From Eubacterium sp. TM05-53 (GTDB lineage: Bacteria > Bacillota_I > Bacilli_A > Erysipelotrichales > Erysipelotrichaceae), in assembly GCF_003436425.1 (NCBI RefSeq), contig NZ_QSPK01000001.1, positions 30,789 to 57,386 on the forward strand: a stretch of DNA of 26,598 nt, in the 5' to 3' direction. Below are positions 15,569-23,968 of this stretch, piece by piece; the first letter of the stretch is position 1; every line of letters begins with the position of its first letter. A program made the position numbers and the translations under genes. Below the pieces are notes generated by a model, which saw only the letters and a program-made list of their open reading frames with translations, did not search any database and was not told the DNA's origin.

Positions 15569-17228
15569 AATACAGTGTTACTACACTGTTTGTTCCTTCC
15601 TGTACATATTCAGTTCCAACATCCGGCGATACACTGATGACTTTATTGCTGCCCTGTCCATTTTCAATATGGCTCAAGACAACCGCAATTCCTAAATCAT
15701 TCAACTCATCTTTGGCATCCAATACGTCTTGACCAATCAAATCCGAAGGAATCACAATCGAAGGATAGGTACTGACCACAAAAGTAATAGTTTCCTTACT
15801 ATCTGGATCAATACGTTTGCCTGGCGTTAATCCCTTTTGTTCTAAAATAATACCTGGATCCATGTCCTTTGATCCTTCATATTCCACTTCAATCTGCACA
15901 TTTGGACAATTTTGCCCCAATTCATAAGCAGCCTCCGAATACAAGCCATCTGTAAAGTCAGGTACTAAATAGGTAGATCCTTTAGAAACAGTTAAAACGA
16001 TTTTCGCATCATTTAAAATCACTTCACCCTCTTTATAAGAAGCCTTAATGACTTTTCCCTTTTCATACTTATCATTCGCCTTATAGACATATGTGACTCT
16101 TGAAGTATTAAAATGCGCATCCTGCAACACATCGATTGCCTCATCCGGCGTCAAATCCACTACATCTGGCATCGTTTGATAGCCTAAAAAGCCACTGATT
16201 CTAATAATGCCTGTAATACTGGCAATCAATACAAGTACGACAATAGAAATCACAACCGCAGCACTAATCATGACAGCTGGAATCCAATTGCGTTTTTTCT
16301 TCTCTTCTTTTTCAGACTCTTCATCCTCAAAATCAATATGCCCATTATCGTATTTCATCAATTCTTTATTCGGACTTGTATCCACCTTGATACGCTTCAT
16401 ATCACGATATTCTATATCCATGCAATGCATCAAATCATAAAGCATTTCTTTACAAGATACATAACGATCATCTAAACTTTTAGCGGTCGCCTTTAAAATA
16501 ATATTTTCAACAGACTGCGGAATATCCGGATTGAAATCACGCACATAAGGCATTGGCTTACGCAAATGCTTGATCGCAATCTCAGTCGGCGTCTTACCAG
16601 TAAAAGGAACATGTCCTGTTAATAGTTCATAGAATACAATACCCAATGAATAAATATCCACTTGTGCATTTGGTTCTTTACCCTGTGTTGTTTCTGGCGC
16701 TAAATAATGAGCTGAACCCATAACCGTATTATTATACGTTAGCTGCACAGAACCATGGGCTACCGCAATCCCAAAGTCTGTAATTTTAATCGTTCCATCG
16801 TCTTTTACCAACACATTTTGCGGCTTGATATCACGATGAATAATATTATGATCGTGCGCATGATCAATTGCGCTGATCAATTGTTTCATAATGCCAATGG
16901 CTTCATCCACATCTAAAGCTCCGCGTTGCGCAATCAAATCTTTTAAAGTTCGACCACGAATATATTCCATGACAATATAGTGCATACCTTCATATTCACC
17001 AACATCATATATATCTACAACATTTGGATGAGATAAACGACTGGCTGCACTTGCCTCACGTTGAAAGCGTACTAATGCCATCGCATCCCCACTTAATTTA
17101 TCACGTAGAACTTTAATTGCCACGATACGATTTAATATCGTATCCTTCGCCTTATAGACATCCGCCATTCCACCCTGACCAATCAAAGACAAGATCTCAT
17201 AGCGGTTCGCTATTTGTTCCATCATCAT
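15561..17228 (-). CDS. prkC: PASTA-domain Ser/Thr protein kinase
   Basis: A 555-residue membrane kinase that senses peptidoglycan fragments or lipid II. The cytoplasmic kinase domain (residues 9-270) has the glycine loop IGQGGMADVYKA, Lys39, the catalytic loop HRDIKPQN (131-138), DFG (151-153) and an activation loop ending in GSAHYLAPE. An acidic-basic linker (300-313) leads to one transmembrane helix (about 314-342). Outside the cell are three PASTA repeats, about 353-417, 420-486 and 488-555. GGAGAATAA supplies both the prpC stop and the ribosome site, giving a six-base gap to prpC. Three consecutive ATG codons open the gene, so the exact start is within two codons. Confidence 0.97.
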   Translation of the reverse strand: MMMEQIANRYEILSLIGQGGMADVYKAKDTILNRIVAIKVLRDKLSGDAMALVRFQREASAASRLSHPNVVDIYDVGEYEGMHYIVMEYIRGRTLKDLIAQRGALDVDEAIGIMKQLISAIDHAHDHNIIHRDIKPQNVLVKDDGTIKITDFGIAVAHGSVQLTYNNTVMGSAHYLAPETTQGKEPNAQVDIYSLGIVFYELLTGHVPFTGKTPTEIAIKHLRKPMPYVRDFNPDIPQSVENIILKATAKSLDDRYVSCKEMLYDLMHCMDIEYRDMKRIKVDTSPNKELMKYDNGHIDFEDEESEKEEKKKRNWIPAVMISAAVVISIVVLVLIASITGIIRISGFLGYQTMPDVVDLTPDEAIDVLQDAHFNTSRVTYVYKANDKYEKGKVIKASYKEGEVILNDAKIVLTVSKGSTYLVPDFTDGLYSEAAYELGQNCPNVQIEVEYEGSKDMDPGIILEQKGLTPGKRIDPDSKETITFVVSTYPSIVIPSDLIGQDVLDAKDELNDLGIAVVLSHIENGQGSNKVISVSPDVGTEYVQEGTNSVVTLYYD

Positions 17229-17233
17229 AGTTA

Positions 17234-17971
17234 TTATTCTCCATCATTCTCCATTAAGATAACTGTGCAGTTATCATAACCACCTGATTGATTGGCTCTG
17301 GCAATCAGTGTTTCTGTCTTTTCCTGTAAAGAAAGAGTTGGATCATGTACAATATCCGAAATCACTTTCTTTTCAACATATCCATGTAATCCATCGCTCG
17401 AAATCAATAAATAATTATATGTATTTTCAATCTTATTGATATCAATACGGAAAACATGCCATACACCTAAGGCATTTGTTAATGTGTTTTTTTGTGGATG
17501 CGACTTTGCCTCATCCAAAGTAATCTTACCCTCTTTTAATAATTGGGCAATGACACTATGATCTTCACTCATTTGAATCAATTCATTATTATAATCCGCA
17601 TAGATTCTTGAGTCTCCCACATTAAAAATAAACGTCCCAATATGAGCTTTGATGACACCCACTGCCGTAGTCCCCATACCTCTTTCATTAGGATTTTTTA
17701 AGCTTTTTGAATAAATGAAATCATTCGCCTGATTTAAATTTTCACGAATCCAGTTGTCGACCTGACGATCTTTTTTAAATACAGGAGACTTCATAAATGC
17801 TTCATACATCGTCATTACTGCTGTATGACTCGCCACTTCTCCTGCTTTTGCACCACCAATACCATCACAGACAATGGCCATCCATTCATCGTTGGCATTA
17901 TGAGCGATACAATAATCATCTTCATTTAATTGTCTTACAAGACCTACATCTGTATTCGCAAAAACTTTCAT
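17234..17971 (-). CDS. prpC: PP2C-family Ser/Thr phosphatase
   Basis: A 245-residue metal-dependent phosphatase that reverses phosphorylation by the neighbouring PASTA kinase. The metal-binding motifs are intact: DVGLVRQLNEDDY near the start, VCDGIGGAKAGEVAS, VGDSRIY, SSDGLHGYV and SGGYDNCTVIL. ATG at 17971 has AAGGAAGG upstream. The gene is squeezed between rlmN and prkC, the usual Firmicute arrangement. Confidence 0.97.
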   Translation of the reverse strand: MKVFANTDVGLVRQLNEDDYCIAHNANDEWMAIVCDGIGGAKAGEVASHTAVMTMYEAFMKSPVFKKDRQVDNWIRENLNQANDFIYSKSLKNPNERGMGTTAVGVIKAHIGTFIFNVGDSRIYADYNNELIQMSEDHSVIAQLLKEGKITLDEAKSHPQKNTLTNALGVWHVFRIDINKIENTYNYLLISSDGLHGYVEKKVISDIVHDPTLSLQEKTETLIARANQSGGYDNCTVILMENDGE

Positions 17972-17975
17972 CTGC

Positions 17976-19019
17976 TTAAATTCCTTCCTTTTTAATTTCT
18001 TTGATTCTTAATTGTCCACAGGCCGCGTCAATATCGTTACCATGTTCTTTACGAATCGTGCAACGAACATGATTCTTCATCAATAAATCATAGAAGACCA
18101 TAGCTTCATCATGACTTACCGATTTAAAGCCTTTTTCATCCACCGCATTGTATGGAATTAAATTGACATACGCATTCATTCCATGAAGAAGTTTTGACAA
18201 TTGTTTGGCATGTTCAGGACGATCATTGACACCATTTAATAAAATATATTCAAATGTCAAACGACGATTGTTTTCCTGACCATAATACTTTACAGCTTCC
18301 ATCAACTCTTTTAATGGATAGGCATGGTTGACTGGCATTAATTGATCACGCAATTCATCATTTGGTGCATGTAAACTAATAGCCAAATTGTATTGTGTAT
18401 GTTCATTCGCAAAATCATAGATTCTTGGAACAATACCACAAGTTGAAATCGTAATATGTCTAGAACCAATGCCTAAACCACGATCATGGTTTACGGTTGC
18501 CAAGAAATTCATCACATTGTCATAGTTATCAAAAGGCTCTCCTGTACCCATGACAACAATATGTGAAAGGCGCAAGTTATCTTTATCCAATTCCTTTTGA
18601 ACATACATTACTTGGGCAACCATTTCACCACTTGTTAGATCTCTTTTTTTCTTAGTCAAACCACTCGCACAGAAAGCACAGCCCATGTTGCAGCCAACCT
18701 GACTCGAAACACAAACGCTACGACCATAGTCAAAGACCATCATAACACTTTCTAATAGGGCTCCATCACTTGTTTTAAACAAGAATTTTGTCGTTCCATC
18801 ATGTGAAACTTGTTTTTTTATTAATTCTAAAGGATTCACGACAAAATCTTTTTTTAAGATTTCTCTTGTTTCCTTTGATACATTGCTCATTTCATCAATG
18901 TCGAACACACGATTGCGATACAACCATTGAAAGATCTGGTGTCCACGATACGATTTCCATCCGTGATCTAGGGCATATTCGCACATTTGATCGTAATTTA
19001 AATTGTATAAACTTTCCAA
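17976..19019 (-). CDS. rlmN: Dual-specificity 23S rRNA/tRNA A2 methyltransferase RlmN, TTG start
   Basis: A 347-residue radical SAM enzyme that methylates C2 of A2503 in 23S rRNA and A37 in some tRNAs. The iron-sulfur motif is CNMGCAFCASG (Cx3Cx2C). The mechanistic cysteine pair is also present: one near the N-terminal part of the core and the C-terminal one in DIDAACGQLRIK. GTGEPFDNYDNV is the SAM-binding stretch. The start codon is TTG at 19019, with GAGGTG seven bases upstream; the encoded N-terminus (ESLYNLNYDQMCEYA) is as expected for the family, and no closer ATG fits. Confidence 0.95.
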   Translation of the reverse strand: MESLYNLNYDQMCEYALDHGWKSYRGHQIFQWLYRNRVFDIDEMSNVSKETREILKKDFVVNPLELIKKQVSHDGTTKFLFKTSDGALLESVMMVFDYGRSVCVSSQVGCNMGCAFCASGLTKKKRDLTSGEMVAQVMYVQKELDKDNLRLSHIVVMGTGEPFDNYDNVMNFLATVNHDRGLGIGSRHITISTCGIVPRIYDFANEHTQYNLAISLHAPNDELRDQLMPVNHAYPLKELMEAVKYYGQENNRRLTFEYILLNGVNDRPEHAKQLSKLLHGMNAYVNLIPYNAVDEKGFKSVSHDEAMVFYDLLMKNHVRCTIRKEHGNDIDAACGQLRIKEIKKEGI

Positions 19020-19050
19020 AATAGCACCTCAATTTCTATCGTTCATTATA

Positions 19051-20244
19051 TCATTTACGCACTAGTTTTGCCATATAGAAGCCATCTTGTCTTGTATCAC
19101 TAAAAATGGTTTTTTCATCCACAAGACTAAATTCTTCATGGGCACGCAAAAATTTCTCAATTTGTTTTTCATTCTCCTTTTTATTCATCGTACAAGTGGA
19201 ATAGACTAAGACTCCCCCTGCCTTAACATATTGACATACATTATTCAGAATAGAATACTGCAACGGAATCAATGTATCCATATCTTCCGGGACCATATGT
19301 AATTTAATATCGGGCTTTCTAGATAATACGCCATAGCCTGAACATGGAACATCACATAAGATACGATCATATAATACGGAACTTTTAAATGTTGTCGCAT
19401 CCTGTACACCTGCATATACAATATCTATGCCTAAGCGTTTGGCATCACTTTCTATCAAGTCTTTACGATGTGCATGTAGATCATACGAATCAATATGCCC
19501 TTTGTTGTGCATCCTTTCGGCCATGGCCATCGTCTTTGTTCCTGGAGCTGCACAACAATCTAGAATCGTTTCATTTTCATGTGGATCTACAAACTTTGCA
19601 ATCGCAAAACTTCCCTCATCTTGAGCACTCATATAGCCTTTTTGGTAGTAGTCATGATGAAAATAATCATTACCCGCATAAACATATAAAGGATCTTGAA
19701 CACACACAAACGTATCCAAATCAAAATCAGCTTCATTTGTCTTTAATACATTTCGACGAACATACATCGGTAATATATTGACACTTGCACTTGCCATCAC
19801 TAAAGCTTTTTCTTGGCCATATTGAGAAACCCACATCTTATATAGCCAATCTGGTAAAGAATACTTTAAGGCCACATTATCTGTTTCAATTGGCTTCACT
19901 TTATGAAGTACGGCATTTGTCAAACCGGCATATTTCACATTGATCTTTTTGGCGATATTGACCGCATCATTGACAATCGCATAGCTAGGTACTTTATCCA
20001 AAAACAACAACTGGTATGTACTCATTGTTAGTAATACATCCATTTTAGGATTTAATTTATTCTTTACGTACTTTGACCAGCATTCTTTACAATACCGATA
20101 GTTCTGAATCGTTCCATAAAAAATGCGTGTTGCTAAAGCACGATCCTTTTCTTCCACTTCCTGTAAGTGATTTCTTAAATATAAATTGGAGTAGACTTCT
20201 TTATTCACAACTTCATCTAAGGCTTTCCATATCCATTTTCTCAT
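19051..20244 (-). CDS. rsmB: 16S rRNA m5C967 methyltransferase RsmB
   Basis: A 397-residue protein with an N-terminal NusB-like RNA-binding domain (about 1-130, with EEKDRALATRIFYGTIQN) and a Rossmann methyltransferase domain. Motif I is ILDCCAAPGTKTMAMA, motif IV holds DVPCSGYGVLSRKPD with one cysteine, and motif VI YSTCTMNKKEN has the catalytic cysteine. It is somewhat shorter than typical 430-450-residue members, but all motifs are present. GGAGGAATAG includes the priA stop and the ribosome site for ATG 20244. In most Firmicutes fmt lies between priA and this gene; here they are adjacent. Confidence 0.95.
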   Translation of the reverse strand: MRKWIWKALDEVVNKEVYSNLYLRNHLQEVEEKDRALATRIFYGTIQNYRYCKECWSKYVKNKLNPKMDVLLTMSTYQLLFLDKVPSYAIVNDAVNIAKKINVKYAGLTNAVLHKVKPIETDNVALKYSLPDWLYKMWVSQYGQEKALVMASASVNILPMYVRRNVLKTNEADFDLDTFVCVQDPLYVYAGNDYFHHDYYQKGYMSAQDEGSFAIAKFVDPHENETILDCCAAPGTKTMAMAERMHNKGHIDSYDLHAHRKDLIESDAKRLGIDIVYAGVQDATTFKSSVLYDRILCDVPCSGYGVLSRKPDIKLHMVPEDMDTLIPLQYSILNNVCQYVKAGGVLVYSTCTMNKKENEKQIEKFLRAHEEFSLVDEKTIFSDTRQDGFYMAKLVRK

Positions 20245-20245
20245 T

Positions 20246-22339
20246 CTATTCCTCCATCATTATTGGATGCATATTCACATCCACAACCTGTTTTGTTTCA
20301 TCTAAATAATCTCGAACAAGCTTATGCAGTAACTTGTCATCCTTTGATTTTAAAATCAAGCGTACACGATGTTTCTTTTGTTGCATACGAATTTCAATCG
20401 GACCTAAAACACGAATGGATGAAAAATATTCTTTCGCAACACTCGCCTGTTTATAAGCTTCCCTTAAATCAAAGTGTGTAAATACTAAAGTACATAAATA
20501 TACATAGGGTGGATACATACCTAAATGGCGATAGCGCATTTCTTGATTAAAGAACATCTTGTAATCATGCATCTGCACACATCGCATCACAAAGTGATCT
20601 GGATCAAATGTCTGAATCATAACCTGTCCTTTTAGCTTTCCACGACCACTTCTTCCACTCGCCTGTTCTAACATTTCATATGCCGTTTCACTTGCCCTGT
20701 AGTCATTTCGACAAAGCGTGGCATCCGCATTTAATATGCCAACAAGGGTCACTCTTTCAAAATCCAAGCCTTTGGCCACCATTTGTGTACCAATCAATAA
20801 ATCACCTGACTCCTCAAATTCTCTTAACAACTTTTCATGTGCATTCTTTCTACGCGTACTATCCGCATCCATACGAACAACATGATGATCTTTAAAAATT
20901 TCTAGAATCTGTTCTTCTAAACGTTCGGTTCCCATACCGGCCTTAAAGTAATTTTTAGAATGACAGCTTGGACATTCTTCCATAAATGGAAATTGTCTTC
21001 CGCAACAATGACATACTAAGGCATTCTGATTTTTATGATAGGTTAAGGCTACACCACAATCTGGACATATGCGTACGTGTCCACAATCGCTGCAGCGAAC
21101 AACGGGTAAATAGCCTCTTCGATTTAAAAGTAAGATCACTTGTTCATTTTTCGAAAGGCGCTCATGAATAGCTTGAAGTAATGTTTCCGATAGGCCGTTT
21201 GTGATTCGTTCCTTTTTCATATCTACCAAACAAATTTCTGGCATTTCATGAATACGATTTTTTAGTTCAATCAGTTCATATACATTTTTATAGGCTCTTG
21301 CGTACGATTCCAAAGATGGTGTAGCACTTGCCAAAACAACTTTACACTTATGATAAGCCGCACGAAATAAGACTATATCACGCGTATGATATCTTGGGGT
21401 ATTATCTTGTTTGTAGCTTGAATCGTGTTCTTCATCCATTAAAATCAAGCCTAAAGAAGAAAACGGCATAAAGCAGGCACTACGCGTTCCAACCACAATA
21501 TCCACTTCATGATTCTTCACTAGATTATATTGTTCGAGCTTTTCTTGTGCATTCAATCCTGAATGATAGATCGCAATCTTTTGTTTAAAGCGCGCCTGCA
21601 CTCTTTGTATCATCATGGGTGTTAAACCAATTTCAGGAACAAGAAATAGAACTTGTTTACCAGATGCTAATACATCTTCAGCTAATTGTAAAAAGACTTC
21701 CGTCTTACCAGAACCCGTCACTCCATGAAGTAAAGAGACTGTCTTATCGGTATTTTGAATGGTTTGAATTGCGCATTCTTGTTCAGAAGTTAATGAATGA
21801 ATCACATCAGCAATTTCACCGACACAAGTATTTGAATCTTTGATTCTTTTTTCAATTGTAATATAGCCTTTATCCAATAATACTTTCGTAATCGAAGGAC
21901 TGACTTTTCTAAGTTCACTTATCTTACATGGATAGGTAAAACTAGATAGCACTTCTTTTTGTCGGGTAGTTAAAGGTAAGCTTGATTCATTCAATACCGC
22001 ATAATCTTCATAAATGATTTTCGAATGCTTACTAGAAGGACGCAAAGCTGGTGGTAACATCGTTTTATAACATGTCACTTTCGAGCTCGCATAAAAATCA
22101 GCCATATAATTGGCCAATAACTTTAATTCGTTATTCAATAATGGCTTTTCATCTATGACTTCAATGACGGGTTTAATATTTTTAAAATCGCTTTCTACAT
22201 TCACTTCTTCGACAAATCCTACAAGCGTACGATTGTTGAATTCAACACGGACTCGACATCCCACTTCAACATCCGTATCACAAGAATATGTAAAGGTATT
22301 GCGTAGGCGATTGTATTCTACATATACATTAATCAGCAT
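20246..22339 (-). CDS. priA: Primosomal protein N' (replication restart helicase PriA)
   Basis: A 697-residue superfamily 2 helicase that reloads the replisome at stalled forks. The N-terminal DNA-binding domain (VYVEYNRLRNTFTYS) is followed by LLHGVTGSGKTEVFLQ (Walker A), LILMDEEHDSSYKQD (the DEEH box) and QVILLLNRRGY. A zinc module follows with cysteine pairs CSDC, CPDC, CHCC and CPSC. The later helicase motifs QMVAKGLDF and QASGRSGRG are intact. The ATG at 22339 lies exactly six bases after a TATAAT and has no SD, so the mRNA is probably leaderless. It heads a ten-gene minus-strand operon. Confidence 0.97.
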   Translation of the reverse strand: MLINVYVEYNRLRNTFTYSCDTDVEVGCRVRVEFNNRTLVGFVEEVNVESDFKNIKPVIEVIDEKPLLNNELKLLANYMADFYASSKVTCYKTMLPPALRPSSKHSKIIYEDYAVLNESSLPLTTRQKEVLSSFTYPCKISELRKVSPSITKVLLDKGYITIEKRIKDSNTCVGEIADVIHSLTSEQECAIQTIQNTDKTVSLLHGVTGSGKTEVFLQLAEDVLASGKQVLFLVPEIGLTPMMIQRVQARFKQKIAIYHSGLNAQEKLEQYNLVKNHEVDIVVGTRSACFMPFSSLGLILMDEEHDSSYKQDNTPRYHTRDIVLFRAAYHKCKVVLASATPSLESYARAYKNVYELIELKNRIHEMPEICLVDMKKERITNGLSETLLQAIHERLSKNEQVILLLNRRGYLPVVRCSDCGHVRICPDCGVALTYHKNQNALVCHCCGRQFPFMEECPSCHSKNYFKAGMGTERLEEQILEIFKDHHVVRMDADSTRRKNAHEKLLREFEESGDLLIGTQMVAKGLDFERVTLVGILNADATLCRNDYRASETAYEMLEQASGRSGRGKLKGQVMIQTFDPDHFVMRCVQMHDYKMFFNQEMRYRHLGMYPPYVYLCTLVFTHFDLREAYKQASVAKEYFSSIRVLGPIEIRMQQKKHRVRLILKSKDDKLLHKLVRDYLDETKQVVDVNMHPIMMEE

Positions 22340-22345
22340 GCATCT

Positions 22346-22354
22346 ATTATAACA
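22346..22354 (-). promoter_or_regulatory. priA extended -10 promoter, probably leaderless
   Basis: TGTTATAAT on the minus strand (TATAAT at 22351-22346) is followed by six bases and then the priA ATG (22339), the position expected for transcription start. No Shine-Dalgarno lies between. Confidence 0.6.
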
Positions 22355-22381
22355 TTAATCTGGATTTGACATTGATATTTA

Positions 22382-22402
22382 TTTTAGTATATTTCACTAA
22401 AA
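22382..22402. other. Small palindrome upstream of priA
   Basis: TTTTAGT (22382-22388) and ACTAAAA (22396-22402) flank seven bases. It could be a weak terminator for the small gene ending at 22426 or a regulator site upstream of the priA promoter. No U-run follows, so neither role is secure. Confidence 0.3.
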
Positions 22403-22425
22403 CGGTGCTTTTATTATTTATCGAA

Positions 22426-22608
22426 TTATAAGCCATACTTCTTTCTCATTTCTTGAATGGCAAGTTTTGCATCTTTCGTCTCTTTATTATCAATTTGGTA
22501 TTCAGAAATCGCAATATTTTGGTACATTTCAAGTTTTTTCAACGTTGATTCATTCGTTTCATTGCATTTGTCTGATATTTCAGAAGTGTTTTTTAATATT
22601 TGTGGCAT
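22426..22608 (-). CDS. Small uncharacterised helical protein
   Basis: A 60-residue frame with GAGGAG seven to eight bases before ATG 22608, beginning 12 bases after the stop of the EAL gene, so the two should be co-transcribed. I recognise no family. It is hydrophilic and probably all helical (NESTLKKLEMYQNIAISEY), ending in AIQEMRKKYGL. Such an end is seen in some small antitoxin-like proteins, but no toxin partner is present. An accessory partner for the phosphodiesterase is one possibility, from position only. Confidence 0.65.
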   Translation of the reverse strand: MPQILKNTSEISDKCNETNESTLKKLEMYQNIAISEYQIDNKETKDAKLAIQEMRKKYGL

Positions 22609-22620
22609 ATTATTATCTCC

Positions 22621-23406
22621 TCATGTCTTTATCATACCATGAATATTCATTAAATATTGTAAAGCTTGACTCGATATACCATTAAACTTACAGTCTGGTA
22701 AACCTAGATAGTAGCCTTGCCCATAATGTACATGTAAGTTGCAGATACATTCTAATTCTTCTTGTGTCTCAATGCCTTCTGCGACAAGTTTCAATCCCAT
22801 TTCATCACAATACTCTACCAATAGCTTCATCATACTTTGTTTAGATTTACTTAAATGAATATTACGTACCAGTTCAATATCGTCCTTTAAATAATTGGGT
22901 GTTGTATTCACCACACGATTCAATCCGGAATAGCCAGCTCCCACATCATCCAAGGCGATTTGATAACCTTGATCAATATAGTGATTCATAATAGTTTGCA
23001 GTAATACATAGTTTTCAATATCGGTTCTTTCTGTAATTTCAAAGACAATATCTTCATTTGATAAACCAAATTTTTCTAATTTTCGATTAGTAAATCCGGA
23101 AATAAAATTTGAATCTTGAAAGATCTGTCCATCCACATTTAAGAATATCTTTGTCCCAGAAGGTTTATTCATACTCGCCTTTAAAGCTTTATCTCGACAA
23201 AGCTTCTCTAGCTTCCATACACAACCATAGGCTTCAGCCAGGCAAAATAATTCCTCAATATTTATATCTATATTTTTATTTTCAATCCGACTCAACGATT
23301 CATAGGCCACTACATTGCCATTTTGTAAATCTACAATGGGTTGAAATACTGGATAAATGGCTTTTGTATCTAAAACCGTTAATAGTGCTTGTTTCTTCTT
23401 ACTCAC
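22621..23406 (-). CDS. EAL-domain c-di-GMP phosphodiesterase
   Basis: A 261-residue stand-alone EAL domain that should hydrolyse c-di-GMP to pGpG. The signature reads ESL (residues 36-38) rather than EAL, but every residue needed for catalysis and metal binding is present: Glu36, Asn90, Glu123, Asp153-Asp154 (in ALDDVGAGYSG), Lys174, Glu210 and Gln230. No sensor or membrane segment is fused. The start is GTG at 23406 with no SD; an in-frame stop lies two codons upstream, so no extension is possible. The domain is nevertheless complete. It precedes a small gene and the priA operon, at whose far end lies a GGDEF protein. Confidence 0.88.
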   Translation of the reverse strand: MSKKKQALLTVLDTKAIYPVFQPIVDLQNGNVVAYESLSRIENKNIDINIEELFCLAEAYGCVWKLEKLCRDKALKASMNKPSGTKIFLNVDGQIFQDSNFISGFTNRKLEKFGLSNEDIVFEITERTDIENYVLLQTIMNHYIDQGYQIALDDVGAGYSGLNRVVNTTPNYLKDDIELVRNIHLSKSKQSMMKLLVEYCDEMGLKLVAEGIETQEELECICNLHVHYGQGYYLGLPDCKFNGISSQALQYLMNIHGMIKT

Positions 23407-23690
23407 AATTCAAAGAATACAAAAGATTTATTAATGAACATACAAACTGAAATTAAATCTTTGTTAAATATGGAATATATAAAACTGGATAGGAATAAAT
23501 CACCTTTAAACCCTTTTAGGCTGAACTTTCCCTATCTTTTTGTTACAGTATTTTTAGAATGGATTGGACGTAAATAATAAAAGGTAGAAATCCAGCACCG
23601 ATCAAAGTTGTGATTTCTACCCGTCCTCTTAGACAATTATATGATACCGAAAATCATCAAAGACTTCAACCTGATTTTGAATGAAAATGA
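23407..23690. other. Intergenic stretch without a supported gene
   Basis: The stretch has short frames with no family I recognise and one hairpin at 23583-23621. It lies between the GTG start of the EAL gene and a PI-PLC-like remnant and is probably decayed sequence. Confidence 0.5.
23572..23621 (-). terminator. Long-stem hairpin with minus-strand T-run
   Basis: GGTAGAAATC (23583-23592) and GATTTCTACC (23612-23621) make a perfect 10-bp stem with a 19-base loop. On the minus strand it is followed by TTTTATTATTT, like a terminator, though no intact minus-strand gene ends here. It may belong to a lost gene or to read-through of the methyltransferase transcript. Confidence 0.5.
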
Positions 23691-23930
23691 TTATCGAGTT
23701 TTATTAATGCGACTGAATACGGATTAGAAAACGCTATGTCCAATGATTCTACATTTTATTTAAATTTCACTTCCTCGAGTGGTAAAGGTAAGATTGGTTT
23801 TTCAAAGAAGTACGCGAAGAAGATTAATACATATTTAAAAGGATATGATTGGCAGAAAAAGAATTATGGCATCATCATTGTTGATTTTGCAGATCAAGAA
23901 TTAGCACAGAAAATCTATTCGACAAATTAA
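23691..23930 (+). pseudogene. C-terminal remnant of a PI-PLC-like phospholipase
   Basis: The frame is open from 23691, has an internal ATG at 23736 (64 residues) and ends at 23930. FINATEYGLENAMSNDSTFY continues with YLNFTSSSGKGKIG and NYGIIIVDFADQELAQKIY. This is the end of the phosphatidylinositol-specific phospholipase C X-domain as I know it from Bacillus-type enzymes (YLNFTS, then a helix, then a strand of the GxVxxDF type). The catalytic histidines of that family lie in the first half and are absent. Two in-frame TGA codons at 23682-23684 and 23688-23690 close the frame upstream, and no SD precedes the ATG. It is therefore a decayed end of a larger, possibly secreted or membrane-linked enzyme. 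Confidence 0.6.
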
Positions 23931-23933
23931 AAG

Positions 23934-23968
23934 GTCAAAGCAATTTAATTCGCTTTGACTTTCTTTTG
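23934..23968. terminator. Bidirectional terminator
   Basis: GTCAAAGC (23934-23941) and GCTTTGAC (23952-23959) pair over a ten-base loop. TTTCTTTTG follows on the plus strand and CTTTTAATTTG on the minus strand, so it serves the convergent remnant and methyltransferase gene. Confidence 0.7.

Noticed and set aside
19389..19781. 130-residue plus-strand frame inside rsmB
   Set aside because: It is antisense to conserved RsmB motifs; His- and Leu-rich content and lack of a ribosome site mark it as a shadow.
23389..23577. 62-residue plus-strand frame before the hairpin at 23583
   Set aside because: It overlaps the start of the EAL gene, has no ribosome site and matches no family I know. The end (LFVTVFLEWIGRK) could be a transposase relic, but I cannot support that.
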